Origin: Chrysaora quinquecirrha
Lineage: Eukaryota; Cnidaria; Scyphozoa; Semaeostomeae; Pelagiidae
Direction: 5' to 3'
NCBI GenBank assembly: GCA_014526335.1
Contig: JACTAT010000037.1
Location: 14,681,009-14,745,008 of the forward strand
DNA: 64,000 nucleotides
The notes beneath the pieces are model-generated. The model saw only the letters and a program-made list of their open reading frames with translations. It did no database searches and had not been told where the DNA came from. Both the position numbers and the translations under genes were made by a program. The number at the start of each line of letters is the position of its first letter. The stretch's first letter is position 1. This document shows, in pieces, positions 54,001-64,000 of the stretch.

Positions 54001-56479
54001 TTGGAGCCAATGTCTCTGAAAATACGGTAGATTTCGTAAGAGTTTTGGATGTTGGTAACAGTGTGTCTGGGATCGTTTTCGTAATATAAAGGCTTTTAGA
54101 TGGTGAATGATAAGATATTATTGAGCTTGAGAATAAACCTGCTGTAGAATTTGGACTGCTCGTTGACATCAAAGGAGCTGAAGAACCAGGTAAACTTTCC
54201 GTTCGTTTGAAAGACGACGAAGCTGAAATGTTCTGAGTCAGACTTGATTGCTCTATTGTACTCGAGGAACGTGAAATATTCATTATAAATGTTTTCGAAG
54301 TCGCTATTTCAGTTACGGATGTTTGCATTACATCCAGTGTTGAATACGGTATCGAAGGAGTCTTTGATGAGACCAAGGTTGATTGTTGCGATAAATATGA
54401 TGACAGTGTAAGTGCAGATGAAGTTTCAGCCATACTGGATCGAACTGATTTTGTGTGAAGAATTGGTTGACTGGAAATTTGACTAAAAACAGTTTTATTT
54501 GAAATTGAAGATATTGCAGAGTTCATTTCTTTATGTGAAGTAGAATTTTTCCGATTAATACTTGATTTAACTGATGTAAATAAAACAGAAGTTGAAAATC
54601 GTGAAGGTAGTGCCGATGTTTCTACTGGTGTGCCTTCAAGTGCAGTTATGGAACCAAAAAATACACCACGACGTTTGCGTAGATGAGGTAGTCCACCATA
54701 ATCACCAGAAGTTAAATGAAAGCTTCCAATCGAAAGATCTGACGAATATTCAATACTCCTACGATACACCTTATGAGTAAGGTACGAGCCAACGTTGAAA
54801 GCACCGCATGTTATTGGCCATGATATATACACTGGTTTATTTTGAGAAATACGATAATTAGTATGATCTTCTGAATGCAAGATTGATATCTTCTTCAACT
54901 GTCTGAAGAATAACAATGAGTTAGTTTCCTTGAGTATTTGAATCAAATCAATCGATATGTTTAAGACCATCTGTAGATGCTTCGCGAATTCAGCAAAGTT
55001 TATAAATTTTGGATCTTTTTTGTGATGAACTGATAATGTCCCAACCACAACTGAGGAATAGTATCCACAGCCTGACAGTTCCTCTTCAAAATTATTATGA
55101 GATGCATTCTGAATCAGTTTGCCAAGTGACTCCATCAAGCTGTGCTGTACTACTTCGACAATAAAGATCTTAGCAAACGACTTACATACATGTTCTTGAA
55201 ATTTTTCATTGATGCCAATCCCAGTGAAGAGAAGATGATATGCTCCAATATCATCCTCTTGGGGAACTCCGGAAATCTGACCAGTGTCTGCATTAACATT
55301 CATCCAGCCAGGTAAACTATGCATATTTCTTTCCACAACCTGCAAACGCAAATATCAAGGAAAACAAATTATAGGACAGTGTTGAAATGGTACTATAAAG
55401 GGAATTCAGGAAAGACAAAGGATGGTTTGCAATCCACTTAATCATGTGAAAGATGGCCATTTAAATCTGCTCTCTTAAATAGAATTACACACAGTTTTTT
55501 TTATAGGCAATCGCTTATAAGCAACAAAGATGTAGAAGGCCAAAAATTGTAAGCAACGCATAGTACCACAGGAAAAAAACCTAAGCAACATTTTGAATTT
55601 CAAATACTTTATATCACTGCAAGCAATCGAGGATTGGTCAACATAGAAGCTATTTCCATTCATTTGTCAAAAACTCACATATCAAGGGAGTGTTGTACAT
55701 CCCTAACATTTTTTAATTGTTGGCATCTTCTGTTAAAAAGCTCTTGTGATCTTTTATGAATCAAATATGCACAATTCCACAAGAAGACTATTCTATTTTA
55801 CAGACTAAAGAAAAATGTCTTGTTTTTTAACTAATTTATTATTACCAATCAGACTTTGTGGTACACCCTGATCTTTGACACTAAGTTTAAGATTACCTAG
55901 TTTAAGAAGTCTTTGTTAAACAGAGTTCTGACAAAGATTTTTGAAGATTGATGTAGTATGAATATGAACAAATGTGAAGCTAAAGCGTTCAATTTGCATG
56001 ACTTTATAATCCACTAAAGAGTAGCATGTCAAGCTATTTAAAATGTTCCATAATGACATTTTTGAAATTTCAGGTTTGGAGCCAGTACCAAATGATATGA
56101 GTATACAGTATCAAAAAAATTTTTTAAGCCCTTGTAATCTTAATTAAATAAACGGATACATAAATGTAGAAAATGTATATCAAATAGGAACTTGTTCAAA
56201 TGAAAAGAAAATTATGCAAAATTGTGTAAATTTTTTATCACTGTTGTAAATTACCTGAACCCTTGTGAGATTGCATCCAAATGCTTCATAAGGTATTTCA
56301 TCCGTGAAAAAATGTCCAACGGAGACTTTCCTAATGTTGGCATGACGCAGGTTTTCCCATGCATCAAATCCATTGCAAATGCATATAGACAAGATTGTAA
56401 AAGCAATTATTTCTGCTATAAACCATCTTCTTAGAGGTTTCACAGCATACTGACTTTCATTTGGCATCTTCCGTGTCAT
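51059..56479 (-). CDS. DAG1: Dystroglycan
   Basis: Two coding exons, 56255-56479 and 51059-55339, join in phase 0 to 1501 residues. Dystroglycan links laminin outside the cell to dystrophin inside. Seen in order: signal anchor (FIAEIIAFTILSICICNGF), cadherin-like domain (LPGWMNVNADTGQISGVPQE), a furin-like RKRR at about 296-299 (vertebrate alpha-dystroglycan has one near 312), an about 800-residue Ser/Thr mucin region, a second cadherin-like domain (IPAGFWIKFDNNSQTISGLP), a SEA-like region with NGSVMFSW matching the vertebrate alpha/beta cleavage G-S, a TM segment (about 1345-1370), then KRRKSKPSFLDKYTFKKGQP like the vertebrate juxtamembrane. The tail has PPPPYHP, PPTY and PPMY, the WW-domain ligand type used for dystrophin. 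The mucin region has few Pro-x-Pro repeats; mannosylation is inferred, not seen. Confidence 0.93.
55340..56254. other. Dystroglycan intron 1 with MITE copy
   Basis: GT-AG intron of 915 bp. It contains a truncated poly-T/ATAAG MITE starting CACACAGTTTTTTTTATAGG at 55488 after TA and fading near 55680. No gene inside. Confidence 0.7.
55488..55682. mobile_element. Poly-T/ATAAG MITE fragment, copy 7
   Basis: One end (CACACAGTTTTTTTTATAGG) and internal text (ATCACTGCAAGCAATCGAGG, close to ATCACTGCAAACAATCAAGA at 45225) are present; the other end is missing. Confidence 0.65.
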
Positions 56480-57093
56480 CTTATATCCTCAGCACCAAAA
56501 ACAATATGTGACATCTTTTGTGCAGGAGAAAAACACTAGAACATTTACAAGTTAAAAAAGTAAATTTTCAGACTAATATTGCAGTTTTTCACTAAAAAGT
56601 ATATACTATATACTCTTACTCTAAAACTAACTCCTATACTTATACTTACTTACTCCTATACACTCTTATAGGTGCCAAATAAATGACTCCCCATTTATTA
56701 ATTTTGAGCTTCTTGCCCCACACCCAGACCTTATTAGGACCCCCCATTAATTAATTTTGGAAGAAAAAAATCCATTTGTGAAAGGAGTAAACTATGTTTA
56801 TTAAATTTCCCCCACCCCAGACCTTATTAGGACCCCCTGTTTCTTAAATTTTCAAAAAAATGTATCCCCACATTTATTTTGCACCCATGACATCTCAACC
56901 CTGACAGTGGTGCTACAATTGCTAGAGCTTATCAACCCTCATCTGGCTGAGCCCCTGACACTTTAAACATCTGGAGTTTCACACTTAAAACCATAACACA
57001 ACAGTATCAGCCACCTATTCACCAGTGACTGGCATATGGCAAGTGCATATGAGAAAAGAACAATAAAACAATAGCTGAAAACAATAGAAAGTC
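56480..57093. promoter_or_regulatory. Upstream region of dystroglycan
   Basis: Contains a low-complexity TATACTCTTACT stretch (56600-56670) and a duplicated CCCAGACCTTATTAGGACCC motif (56724-56743 and 56816-56835). Promoter position is presumed only. Confidence 0.35.
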
Positions 57094-57293
57094 CAGGGTG
57101 CATTCCATGTACACATTATGCCAAAGGTATGCCAATGTTCTGGAAATCTATGCTAGAAAACAATAGATATTGTTATTTTTAGACATTTCACCCCAGTTTC
57201 TATTCCTCTTTTACATTTGTCACACCAATACGCCGAAAAAATCCTAAGTCCATGCCAAAGATCTTTGGGCCAAAGTAAATGGAATGCACCCTG
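57094..57293. mobile_element. Inverted-repeat MITE, hAT-like
   Basis: CAGGGTGCATTCCAT at the left faces ATGGAATGCACCCTG at the right, exact over 15 bp, around 200 bp of non-coding DNA. AGAAAGT occurs just outside on both sides, slightly offset, so an 8-bp target duplication is possible. Confidence 0.7.
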
Positions 57294-57815
57294 AGAGAAA
57301 GTGAGGCATGGACATTTTTTGTTGTGTTGGCATTCTCGTTTCAGTAAACTAAAGCCTTGACTATTTTATAGATCAATAAATCTTTGTTGACAGTTTGTGG
57401 GAAGAGATTATATACCCTAACGATACTTGTATATACTACCTGTGTTCTTCTACCAATTACTGTCTGCCTTCTAAAAGAAGATGATTATGACAGGGTGATG
57501 TGGGAAGCCAGCTAATGACAGGGTGAAGTGGGAGCTAAACATAAGTTGAGGTCTGAGGAAGTATAAATGTGCTACAATGTTTTCTTCAAAGCTAGATTGT
57601 TGCAGGTAAATAAGTGTTAGGTATATAATCCTACCCAAAATTGTGATTCTGCTATTGTGAGTCTTGAGAATGGGACTTGTTGGCCTAAAAGCAACCCTGA
57701 CACTGATGCTGCACCGGGACCAGACCAGACCAGGCGCAGGCCTATATCTACACCTTTATTTATGCCTAAAGTCCAAGTCTTATCTCTTCTCTTCAGTGTG
57801 AGTCTTCTTCCTTCA
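57294..57815. other. Non-coding stretch
   Basis: No gene supported; contains a duplicated GACAGGGTGATGTGGGA / GACAGGGTGAAGTGGGA pair near 57490 and 57518. Confidence 0.35.
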
Positions 57816-57817
57816 GC

Positions 57818-57988
57818 ATTTCAAAATTTCCGCTTTTGAATCTAAGAGTAGCTCAAGTGAAGGCTTTGAGTATTCTGAGATCAAGAATCAAGAATATAAC
57901 AACAGTGCACCAAGAGAAGTTCGGATAAAAAACAAAGGAAAACCTTCTGCATACCATGAATGGATTGAAGAGCCGCGAGCTGTAATGA
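57818..57988 (+). CDS. Possible isolated exon
   Basis: Between an acceptor-like TTCCTTCAG and a donor-like ACAGGTTG an open frame reads HFKISAFESKSSSSEGFEYS, then VRIKNKGKPSAYHEWIEEPR and AVMNR. The composition is protein-like, but no neighbouring exon or family is recognised. It may be a fragment of an old gene. Confidence 0.3.
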
Positions 57989-59459
57989 ACAGGTTGTATA
58001 TCTATTGCTTCTCAATTATTTATTAATTTTCAGTTTCATCAGAGCACGATTCATTGATCTATGATGCTATGATTTTGATAAAATGTTCTCTGAAATTCCT
58101 CCAGATAAACGGCAGCCATAACTGAATTGAAGCCTACACACGATTTGAGATTTGTGCATATTTGTCCTCGTGACCAGATTTAGCCAATCAAAGTGCGTGA
58201 TTCAAATAGTGAACCAATGACAACGGGCTAAACAATGATTAGTCATAGTCCTGGGAGAGCAGATGCCGCGGAAGCTTGGTTTTGCAAAGACGCGCAGGCA
58301 TAACCATTCTTTTGGGCTGGGGGGTTGTTGAACAGCAAACAATTTTTTTTATATCTACAATCATGGACAAAATATGTTGAGACAGTTCACTTTGAGTCAA
58401 TGTCTCTGCCCCCCCTCCCCCTTTATTCAATGTTGATTTCTTTGTGACAAATTTCTTTATACTATTCTGCCCGCATGATGGGTCGCTCAATTCTGTGGCG
58501 AATGAAACGAAATTATCAACATTGATCAGGGGGGGGGGGGCAAAGTGAGCCAATACGCTATGTGGAGGTACATTTTAAGTATTGTCTCAACAATTTTGTA
58601 CGTGATTGTAGAAGAATACAAACTGCGGTAGGCTTATACAAAAAATTGGGGGTAGTATTAAATTTGCCAAGCAGCTCCCCCTAAAGTTGGTCGATCATTT
58701 ACACTCTTGCTTCTCACTTATATCCTATACAAGTCTCTAATCAAAGCCGGAGAGCCCCACCCGAACAACCAACTAAGGTGATAGCCCTCCGGTCGGTTTG
58801 ATATCATTCCAACCCAACTGGCATCTATGCCAAAACGCAAGTAGAACTTCACACAGAAACATGCGATGAACATTACCATTTCATATAAAAATCTTACATA
58901 TCTATCTACCTCGTATAAAAGATTACTGTATATTTATAACAATGTCTTGATTATTACCTAAAGAGAAAATGCACTTTTATACAAAATCTGAGGCAAAACG
59001 AGGGAAATATATAAAACAAATCAATTTGAAATATATCTAAATACATCAATTATCATTTGTAATTTGATAAAAAGCTGGAGCTCTGCTCGCTGAGTGCTGT
59101 CTTGAGCAAGAGGGAAGTGGAACATGTGTTGAGACCGGGGGGGGGGTAACTACTATAGAGGGGTAGGTATACTGTACAGGTGTCTCTGAGAAGCCCGAGG
59201 GTTATTAACAGGGTGAGTATATTTAAGATGATGCCCTAGTTAGGGGGCTATGTTTAAAAAAATTACGTCCTGGTTACCGCCCGTTCCTGGGTACTCTGAG
59301 GCATTTGTACACCGACTTATCCTCCTCTCTCGAATCAAGCTTTCGATTAAAATGATTTAACGGATATCTGGGGCTTGAACTTCAATTTTCTGGCATCTAA
59401 ACCCACCAACAAACTATTACAGATTACAATAAACCTATACGACATACATCTTTTCTTTC
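57989..59459. other. Intergenic stretch with G-run repeats
   Basis: Runs of G at 58529-58540 and 59140-59148. The second begins a repeat (CCGGGGGGGGGGTAACTACT) ending near CCTGGGTACTCTGAGG at 59286-59301, similar in style to the elements at 0.7 kb and 34.5 kb. No gene supported. Confidence 0.4.
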
Positions 59460-62400
59460 TTAAAATTTACTTTCTTTCTGATGATTTTCAGAAGTAAATC
59501 CATTGTTATTTCCAATGCGTTCTTGAGATCGATATAATTGCGCCCGTTTCAGCGGAACCGGCGGTGCACCGTTTTCCGTCCCCGTTCTCACAACTCGATC
59601 AATGGCTGGGTTATTTTTCAGTAAATTTTCAGCGGACTTGGTTCTTGGTCTATACAACTGATCCGCAGATTCCGTTCTCAAAAAACCGTTCGAGGACGAG
59701 GTTTAGGAATCGGTCGCTTTTGTTCCTGTGCGCCAGTAACTCTGCTTGAATCAGTAGATTGGTTTTGAATTGCGTTCGTAACAGAATCGTAATTATCTTG
59801 CGTTTCTATAGGCATCGATCTCGGGCGCTCTTTTCTTATTTTGTTACTAGCATCTGCACAGTCATAAATAGGTTGATCTCCTTCATTTAATTTGATTTCC
59901 ACTTGTGAATCGGGGCTAAGAATTTGTTCCATTTGCTCATCGTAAATTGCCATTATTGACTTAGTTGATAATGTGGATTTTCGCTTCATTGGTAATTTAG
60001 GAGGCACTTGATCATCTTCCGAAATGTTGTCCAAAGCTGGAGCAGACTAAAAAAATAAAAATCTATCATTAAGATCAAAAATCGAAAATCCCTACAGAAA
60101 ACGGATAAACAGTCTTTAAATCTTGACCTCATCTTGACATATACGTACTTTAACGTGTCGAATGTTTGAGTATGCAGTGAAATTTGTTACATATATGTTA
60201 GGGTGCATGAGGAAAGCATATTTTGTTAGCAAAACAGATTTCGGTTACAGTGCTATACGCTTTTTTTTATAAGGAACCTACCTCAAGGCCTAGTTCTTAA
60301 AGCTTCTTATTCTTGGGCCTCTTTTGAGGCAATTGTAGTTCCAAAAGTTCCTTAATAGTTCCTTAACTTTAACTGCCCATACAGTGGTCTTAACAATAAA
60401 AGAGAGACATTTGCATGTGAGCAAAGTTCGAGACTACTCAAAGAAACATTGGATACATGCTTAACGTACAATTTATGTGATTTTCGACTGCAAATGAATG
60501 GAACCGGCTTTCTAATTCTTGATTATTTGCAGTGATAAAAGTATTCAACATTCAAAAGTTCCTTAATGATTTCTCTTTAGTACTATAATTTCTTTAAATT
60601 TTCGGGCCTTCTACATGTAGGTTCCTTATAAAGTGGTTCTTCATAAAAAAAACGTGTACCGGTGTTACTGAGTTGACTACTGATGTGGAACTGCGGAATT
60701 CTCCGAAACTGCGGAATTGCGATATTTTTCGAAAAACATGGGTATAAGTATTATTATGGTCTTATGTTTGATGCCTGTGCAAGTAATTGCCGATCGCAGG
60801 ACAAAATTGTTTAACTTCGAGTTAACAAGTGCCCATGTATTGAATTCTTTCAAATCTCAAATAAACAAGCTTTCATGGTCCTGAACAACGTGCTACGACC
60901 AAAGATGAAGCAGAGATTAAGGCGTGGAGAAGCCTTGGCACTGAATGACACGAGTTTTGCGGGCTTTTTTATGTTACTATTCAGTGTAGTAATTTTACCG
61001 CTTTATCTTTCCACAGTACTCAATATGGTACAAATAATCTGAACTGTCGTGTTAAAAAATAACGTGTAGTGTAACGTGCTAACTTCATGGACAGCAAAGT
61101 GTAGCTAGAAAGAAAATTGCAGTCAAAGGAATTTACAAAGAAAAGTGAAAAAAAAACATACTCCAGCTATTGCTTGGTTTTTCATAGAACTCAGGCTCGT
61201 CTTAGATCCTTTATATTCTTGCCTCGTTTTCACAGAGCACGATGCTGAACTTCTCTGCAGAATTGAAGGCACCGAGATACGTCTGGGTGGAACGGGGGGT
61301 CCACCTGCTTGATCAAGTAGAGAGCTTGATGACTTAGAACTGGTAAATCTACGCTCCAAGGTTTTCGAGCTAAAACGAGAAGGAGGGCTGATACGAAAGA
61401 TTATATTATTAGAAGCTAAAGCCTTAACATGCTGCAAACCACAGATGATACGATATTCGTGTTATTCTGAAAATTACTCCAGCAATACAGTTGATTGAAT
61501 TAAAAATTAGGTTACCTGGATTTACTGTTGTTATTTGATGGTTCCCCAGTTGTCTGTAACATCGGCGTGCTCACAGAAGCAAACGATTCGCTTAATTTTT
61601 TCCCAATACCAGCCAGAGAGAATCCTTTCGGCATCAAAGGCATACTTGTATGTGACTATAACATCAAAGCGAAAATTAGACATTGACAAATCCTGACTGA
61701 AACGAGACAAGTTGGGATAAAAGCAGTTTTTTCATTTCTATTTTCTATATAAAGCTGCGAAATTTAATTTACAAAACAGATATTTAAATGCTGATTTTAT
61801 GCGATATACCAGCGATTTCATCTTAGGTAACGTGGGAGGGAGCATTTGGATTCTATCAAGTTTTGCCCTTGTGTTTGGGTCCCTTTTCATGGTGGGGTCG
61901 CAATTAAGTTACAGCCTGTTATCTGTTGTAAGTGATCTTCCTAATTCAATTCATTTTAGCAAATTTTCTGAACATACAATCCTCCGATTTCTGTGTGGAG
62001 GATAGGCAATGGCTACAAAACATCCTGGCATGCCTTGTACATATATTCAGCGAGAGAAAACACGCCTTATCTTCAACAGAGGGCAAGCATTAAGCCGCAA
62101 TTACGGCTTTCCAGCCATCGTATTCAAGAAGGCCGTATTGAAAGCCTAACACAAGCTTCTATGCTAAAGCAAAATTAAGCTGATTTACAAGGCATAGCTA
62201 TGCCTTAAGGCACTAAACGGGAGTTGACAATCCAAAAGCATTTTTTGAGTCGCCAACTGTTCTCAACATATCTGGGACCATGAGGTTGCAAGCAAGCAAG
62301 CATCATTATTTGTGAACGCAGGTCGTGTGTTCAACTGTCAACTGAGGTGGACCTGCAACTTGTGCCCTTAGACTGATATTCTAGAACGAATACCCTGGGT

Positions 62401-63531
62401 ACACATTTACCGACCTGGGAAGGATGGAAAGCTGAGTTAGCTGCAGGCTTGTGGAAAGTGGTCACTAGATTACAACCTACCACTACACAATCGTGAGCCG
62501 AAAGCCTTGACCACTCGGCCACACCACCATAAGGTTAATCGAAGTCAACAGTTTAAGTAAAGAAATTCTCAGAAAAGTAAATCTTACGTCTTTCTTTGGT
62601 GCATCCTGTGGATCCGGGGAGCCAGCAGACAAATTCGAGATTCGATGTACTAACTTTGGCGAACGGTTACGCGGAGAGGGATTCCTAAACAAAAAGATTC
62701 TTCAATAACTAGAGATGTGATATGTCATTTCAAGAATGCGTCCTGCTAGAGAGGCCAGAGACAACCAAAAAACGCGCAAGTTATAATGAAAAACGGTAGG
62801 GGTGACACCTTTATTCCTGCCATTCGAATAACGGATGAAGCTTTCACAGCTGAGCTGAACTTCTATCTATCTATCTATCTACCAATTAATGCAAACTTCA
62901 ACAAGCTGAAGGTTACTGCATATAACAAAAATGAGAAAAAAAGAGAAAATAAAGGAAATGAGATGATGTACCCCCTGAGTAGGAAATTTTTTTTGATTAG
63001 TTTAACATCTATTCAAATTATTCCAAGGGGTAAGATAGTTTGAAAGTGAGCAGAGCAAGGTCAGACGAGAGGAGATTCACGAAGCAAACTTTGCGGGCCA
63101 AAAAATGTGAGCATTTTTTCTTTCCATGGATGACACACTGCAGCTTTGCACATCTAACTATGATTTTAAAAAAGGAAGATCAATAACATCAGAAAGAAAA
63201 AGTCTTAAAGGAAGGTTTGGGTGAAAGCTGTATGATTGAAGAGGCATTTGTCTTTGAATTTCTTTCTACCATTTTCAACTTTGAAAGCAAGACAGGCGAC
63301 GTACAGTCGCGTGACAGTCCCCACAACACGACGTGGCAGAATTTTCAGTGGAAAAGAGGAACACTTTCGTGTCACATTTTTTGCATATTTTGAGATACTA
63401 GCGAAACAAAACGGTTAGACGCGGATTTTTAAGTAATACTATCACACTACATGGTTATAATGGTATAATGAAAATGTTCACCTGTCTAATGTGGGTGTGC
63501 CTGGTGAAAACGAATCAAATATCAGCAAATC
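59460..63531 (-). CDS. Proline-rich SH3-ligand adaptor, 3' part (5' end outside window), apparent frameshift
   Basis: Exons 63482-63531, 62588-62684, 61516-61655, 61162-61369 and 59460-60046 join in phase (2, 0, 2, 0). They encode DLLIFDSFSPGTPTLDR, a clathrin/AP-type short motif, then SLAGIGKKLSESFASVSTPM, GGPPVPPRRISVP (class II SH3 ligand), VPPKLPMKRK, IYDEQMEQILSPDS, KRPIPKPRPRTVF and NGAPPVPLKRAQLYRSQER, then a stop. Such motif-rich, unstructured tails are typical of endocytic or signalling scaffolds; a specific family is not clear. In the last exon the frame stops at TGA after PRPRTVF; a neighbouring frame continues LRTESADQLYRP. One more T in the six-base run at 59681-59686 would join them. 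Confidence 0.65.
60256..60656. mobile_element. TA-target MITE, poly-T/ATAAG family, copy 8 (inverted)
   Basis: TACGCTTTTTTTTATAAGG at the left and CATAAAAAAAACGTG at the right; TA at 60254-60255 and 60657-60658. The inside is the reverse complement of the copy at 45.1-45.5 kb. It lies in the last intron of the adaptor gene. Confidence 0.8.
62310..62530 (-). mobile_element. tRNA-derived SINE
   Basis: On the minus strand, GGTGTGGCCGAGTGGTCAAG is a good A box of tRNA-Ser/Leu type, and the copy then diverges from tRNA. A clear B box is not seen. It lies in an intron of the adaptor gene. Confidence 0.55.
62868..62882. repeat. (CTAT)n microsatellite
   Basis: Four CTAT units in tandem, in an intron of the adaptor gene. 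Confidence 0.8.
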
Positions 63532-63645
63532 CTAAAACGAAAGGATTTATATGACGTCGTGGTCAAGTTACGATAAAATACAACACACAAATATTTCACA
63601 CTAAGCAGCCATGTAGAGCTATGTTCCAAGCCATGTTCCAAGGCT

Positions 63646-63990
63646 ATAAAGGTAAAGGTAAAGGTAAAGGTTATTGCGTTTATATAGCGCCCTAACTATA
63701 ATTCAATATTCTAAGGCGCTTCACAATTCTATAACCCCCTCAGCTCAAGCATTTTTTGTCTCCCTTGGAAAGTATATTTTTGAACAGCGTGCAGCCACAT
63801 TCGGCGCTTCTGAAATTTTGTTGCTTTCATTGCCGAGGTACCAATTTTGCACCTTGGTGAGGAGAGGCACATTTGTGTTAACAACTTGCCCAAGGTTGTT
63901 ATCTCTGCAGTCACAGTGGAAGACCGTGGCTCGAACCTACAACATTCTCGTTGCGAGCCCTGCACGCTAACCACTGCGCCACATAACCAA
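63646..63990 (-). mobile_element. tRNA-derived SINE with six-base tail repeat
   Basis: On the minus strand, TGGCGCAGTGGTTAGCG (A box) and GGTTCGAGCC (B box) head the element near 63985-63920, the body follows, and the tail is a repeat of CCTTTA (read as AAGGTA on +, 63648-63672). GTTTATATAGCGCC near the tail is a conserved SINE end in marine invertebrates. Confidence 0.72.
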
Positions 63991-64000
63991 TAGGCTTCTC

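Overview
The window looks like a non-bilaterian animal nuclear genome, most likely an anthozoan cnidarian (coral or sea anemone relative). The reasons are AT-rich DNA, metazoan-only genes (dystroglycan, a BTG/Tob protein, a two-box HMGB protein, an MS4A-like tetraspanning protein), short introns with GT-AG borders, and a dense mix of transposons (ISL2EU, Penelope-like, piggyBac-like, hAT, TA-target MITEs, tRNA-derived SINEs, LINE tails). Species cannot be fixed from the sequence alone.

Host genes, left to right: the 3' end of an unrecognised gene (+, 2-493); a FAM111-like trypsin-fold protease (-, 1879-3580) broken by a MITE; a BTG-family antiproliferative gene (-, 15512-16012); an HMGB-like chromatin gene (-, 22605-25547, 5' end unresolved); an acidic, unrecognised multi-exon gene (-, 38476-40781); an MS4A-like four-pass membrane gene (-, five exons, 42167-47717); mitochondrial initiation factor 3 (+, 49006-49701); orphan Cys-rich and other exons (49736-50648); dystroglycan (-, two coding exons, 51059-56479); and the 3' part of a proline-rich, SH3-ligand-type adaptor (-, 59460-63531) that runs off the right edge.

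Repeats fill the rest. A 3.4-kb palindrome (5803-9222) has 1.5-kb arms made mostly of a GTGGAGG-ended minisatellite around a 0.4-kb loop, like a Foldback element. A Penelope-like element (10913-13058) carries an inverted copy of its own 3' end and sits in a LINE fragment. A nearly intact 3.85-kb ISL2EU transposon (16052-19902) encodes a THAP/DDE transposase and a SWIM-YqaJ-PHD nuclease, and has landed 39 bp upstream of the BTG start codon. A satellite of about 198-bp units covers roughly 30.75-35.28 kb and shows higher-order spacing. A 1.06-kb piggyBac-like element in the first MS4A intron contains a small two-exon ORF. At least seven copies of one TA-target MITE family (ends CACAC/CACGC followed by a T run and ATAAG) are scattered through the window.

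The most interesting points are places where repeats meet genes: the MITE at the catalytic-His codon of the protease, whose removal with one TA exactly restores the frame; the ISL2EU copy separating BTG from its upstream DNA; and the piggyBac-like element with its own spliced mini-gene. All gene models were made by eye from translations and splice consensus, so exon ends are predictions.
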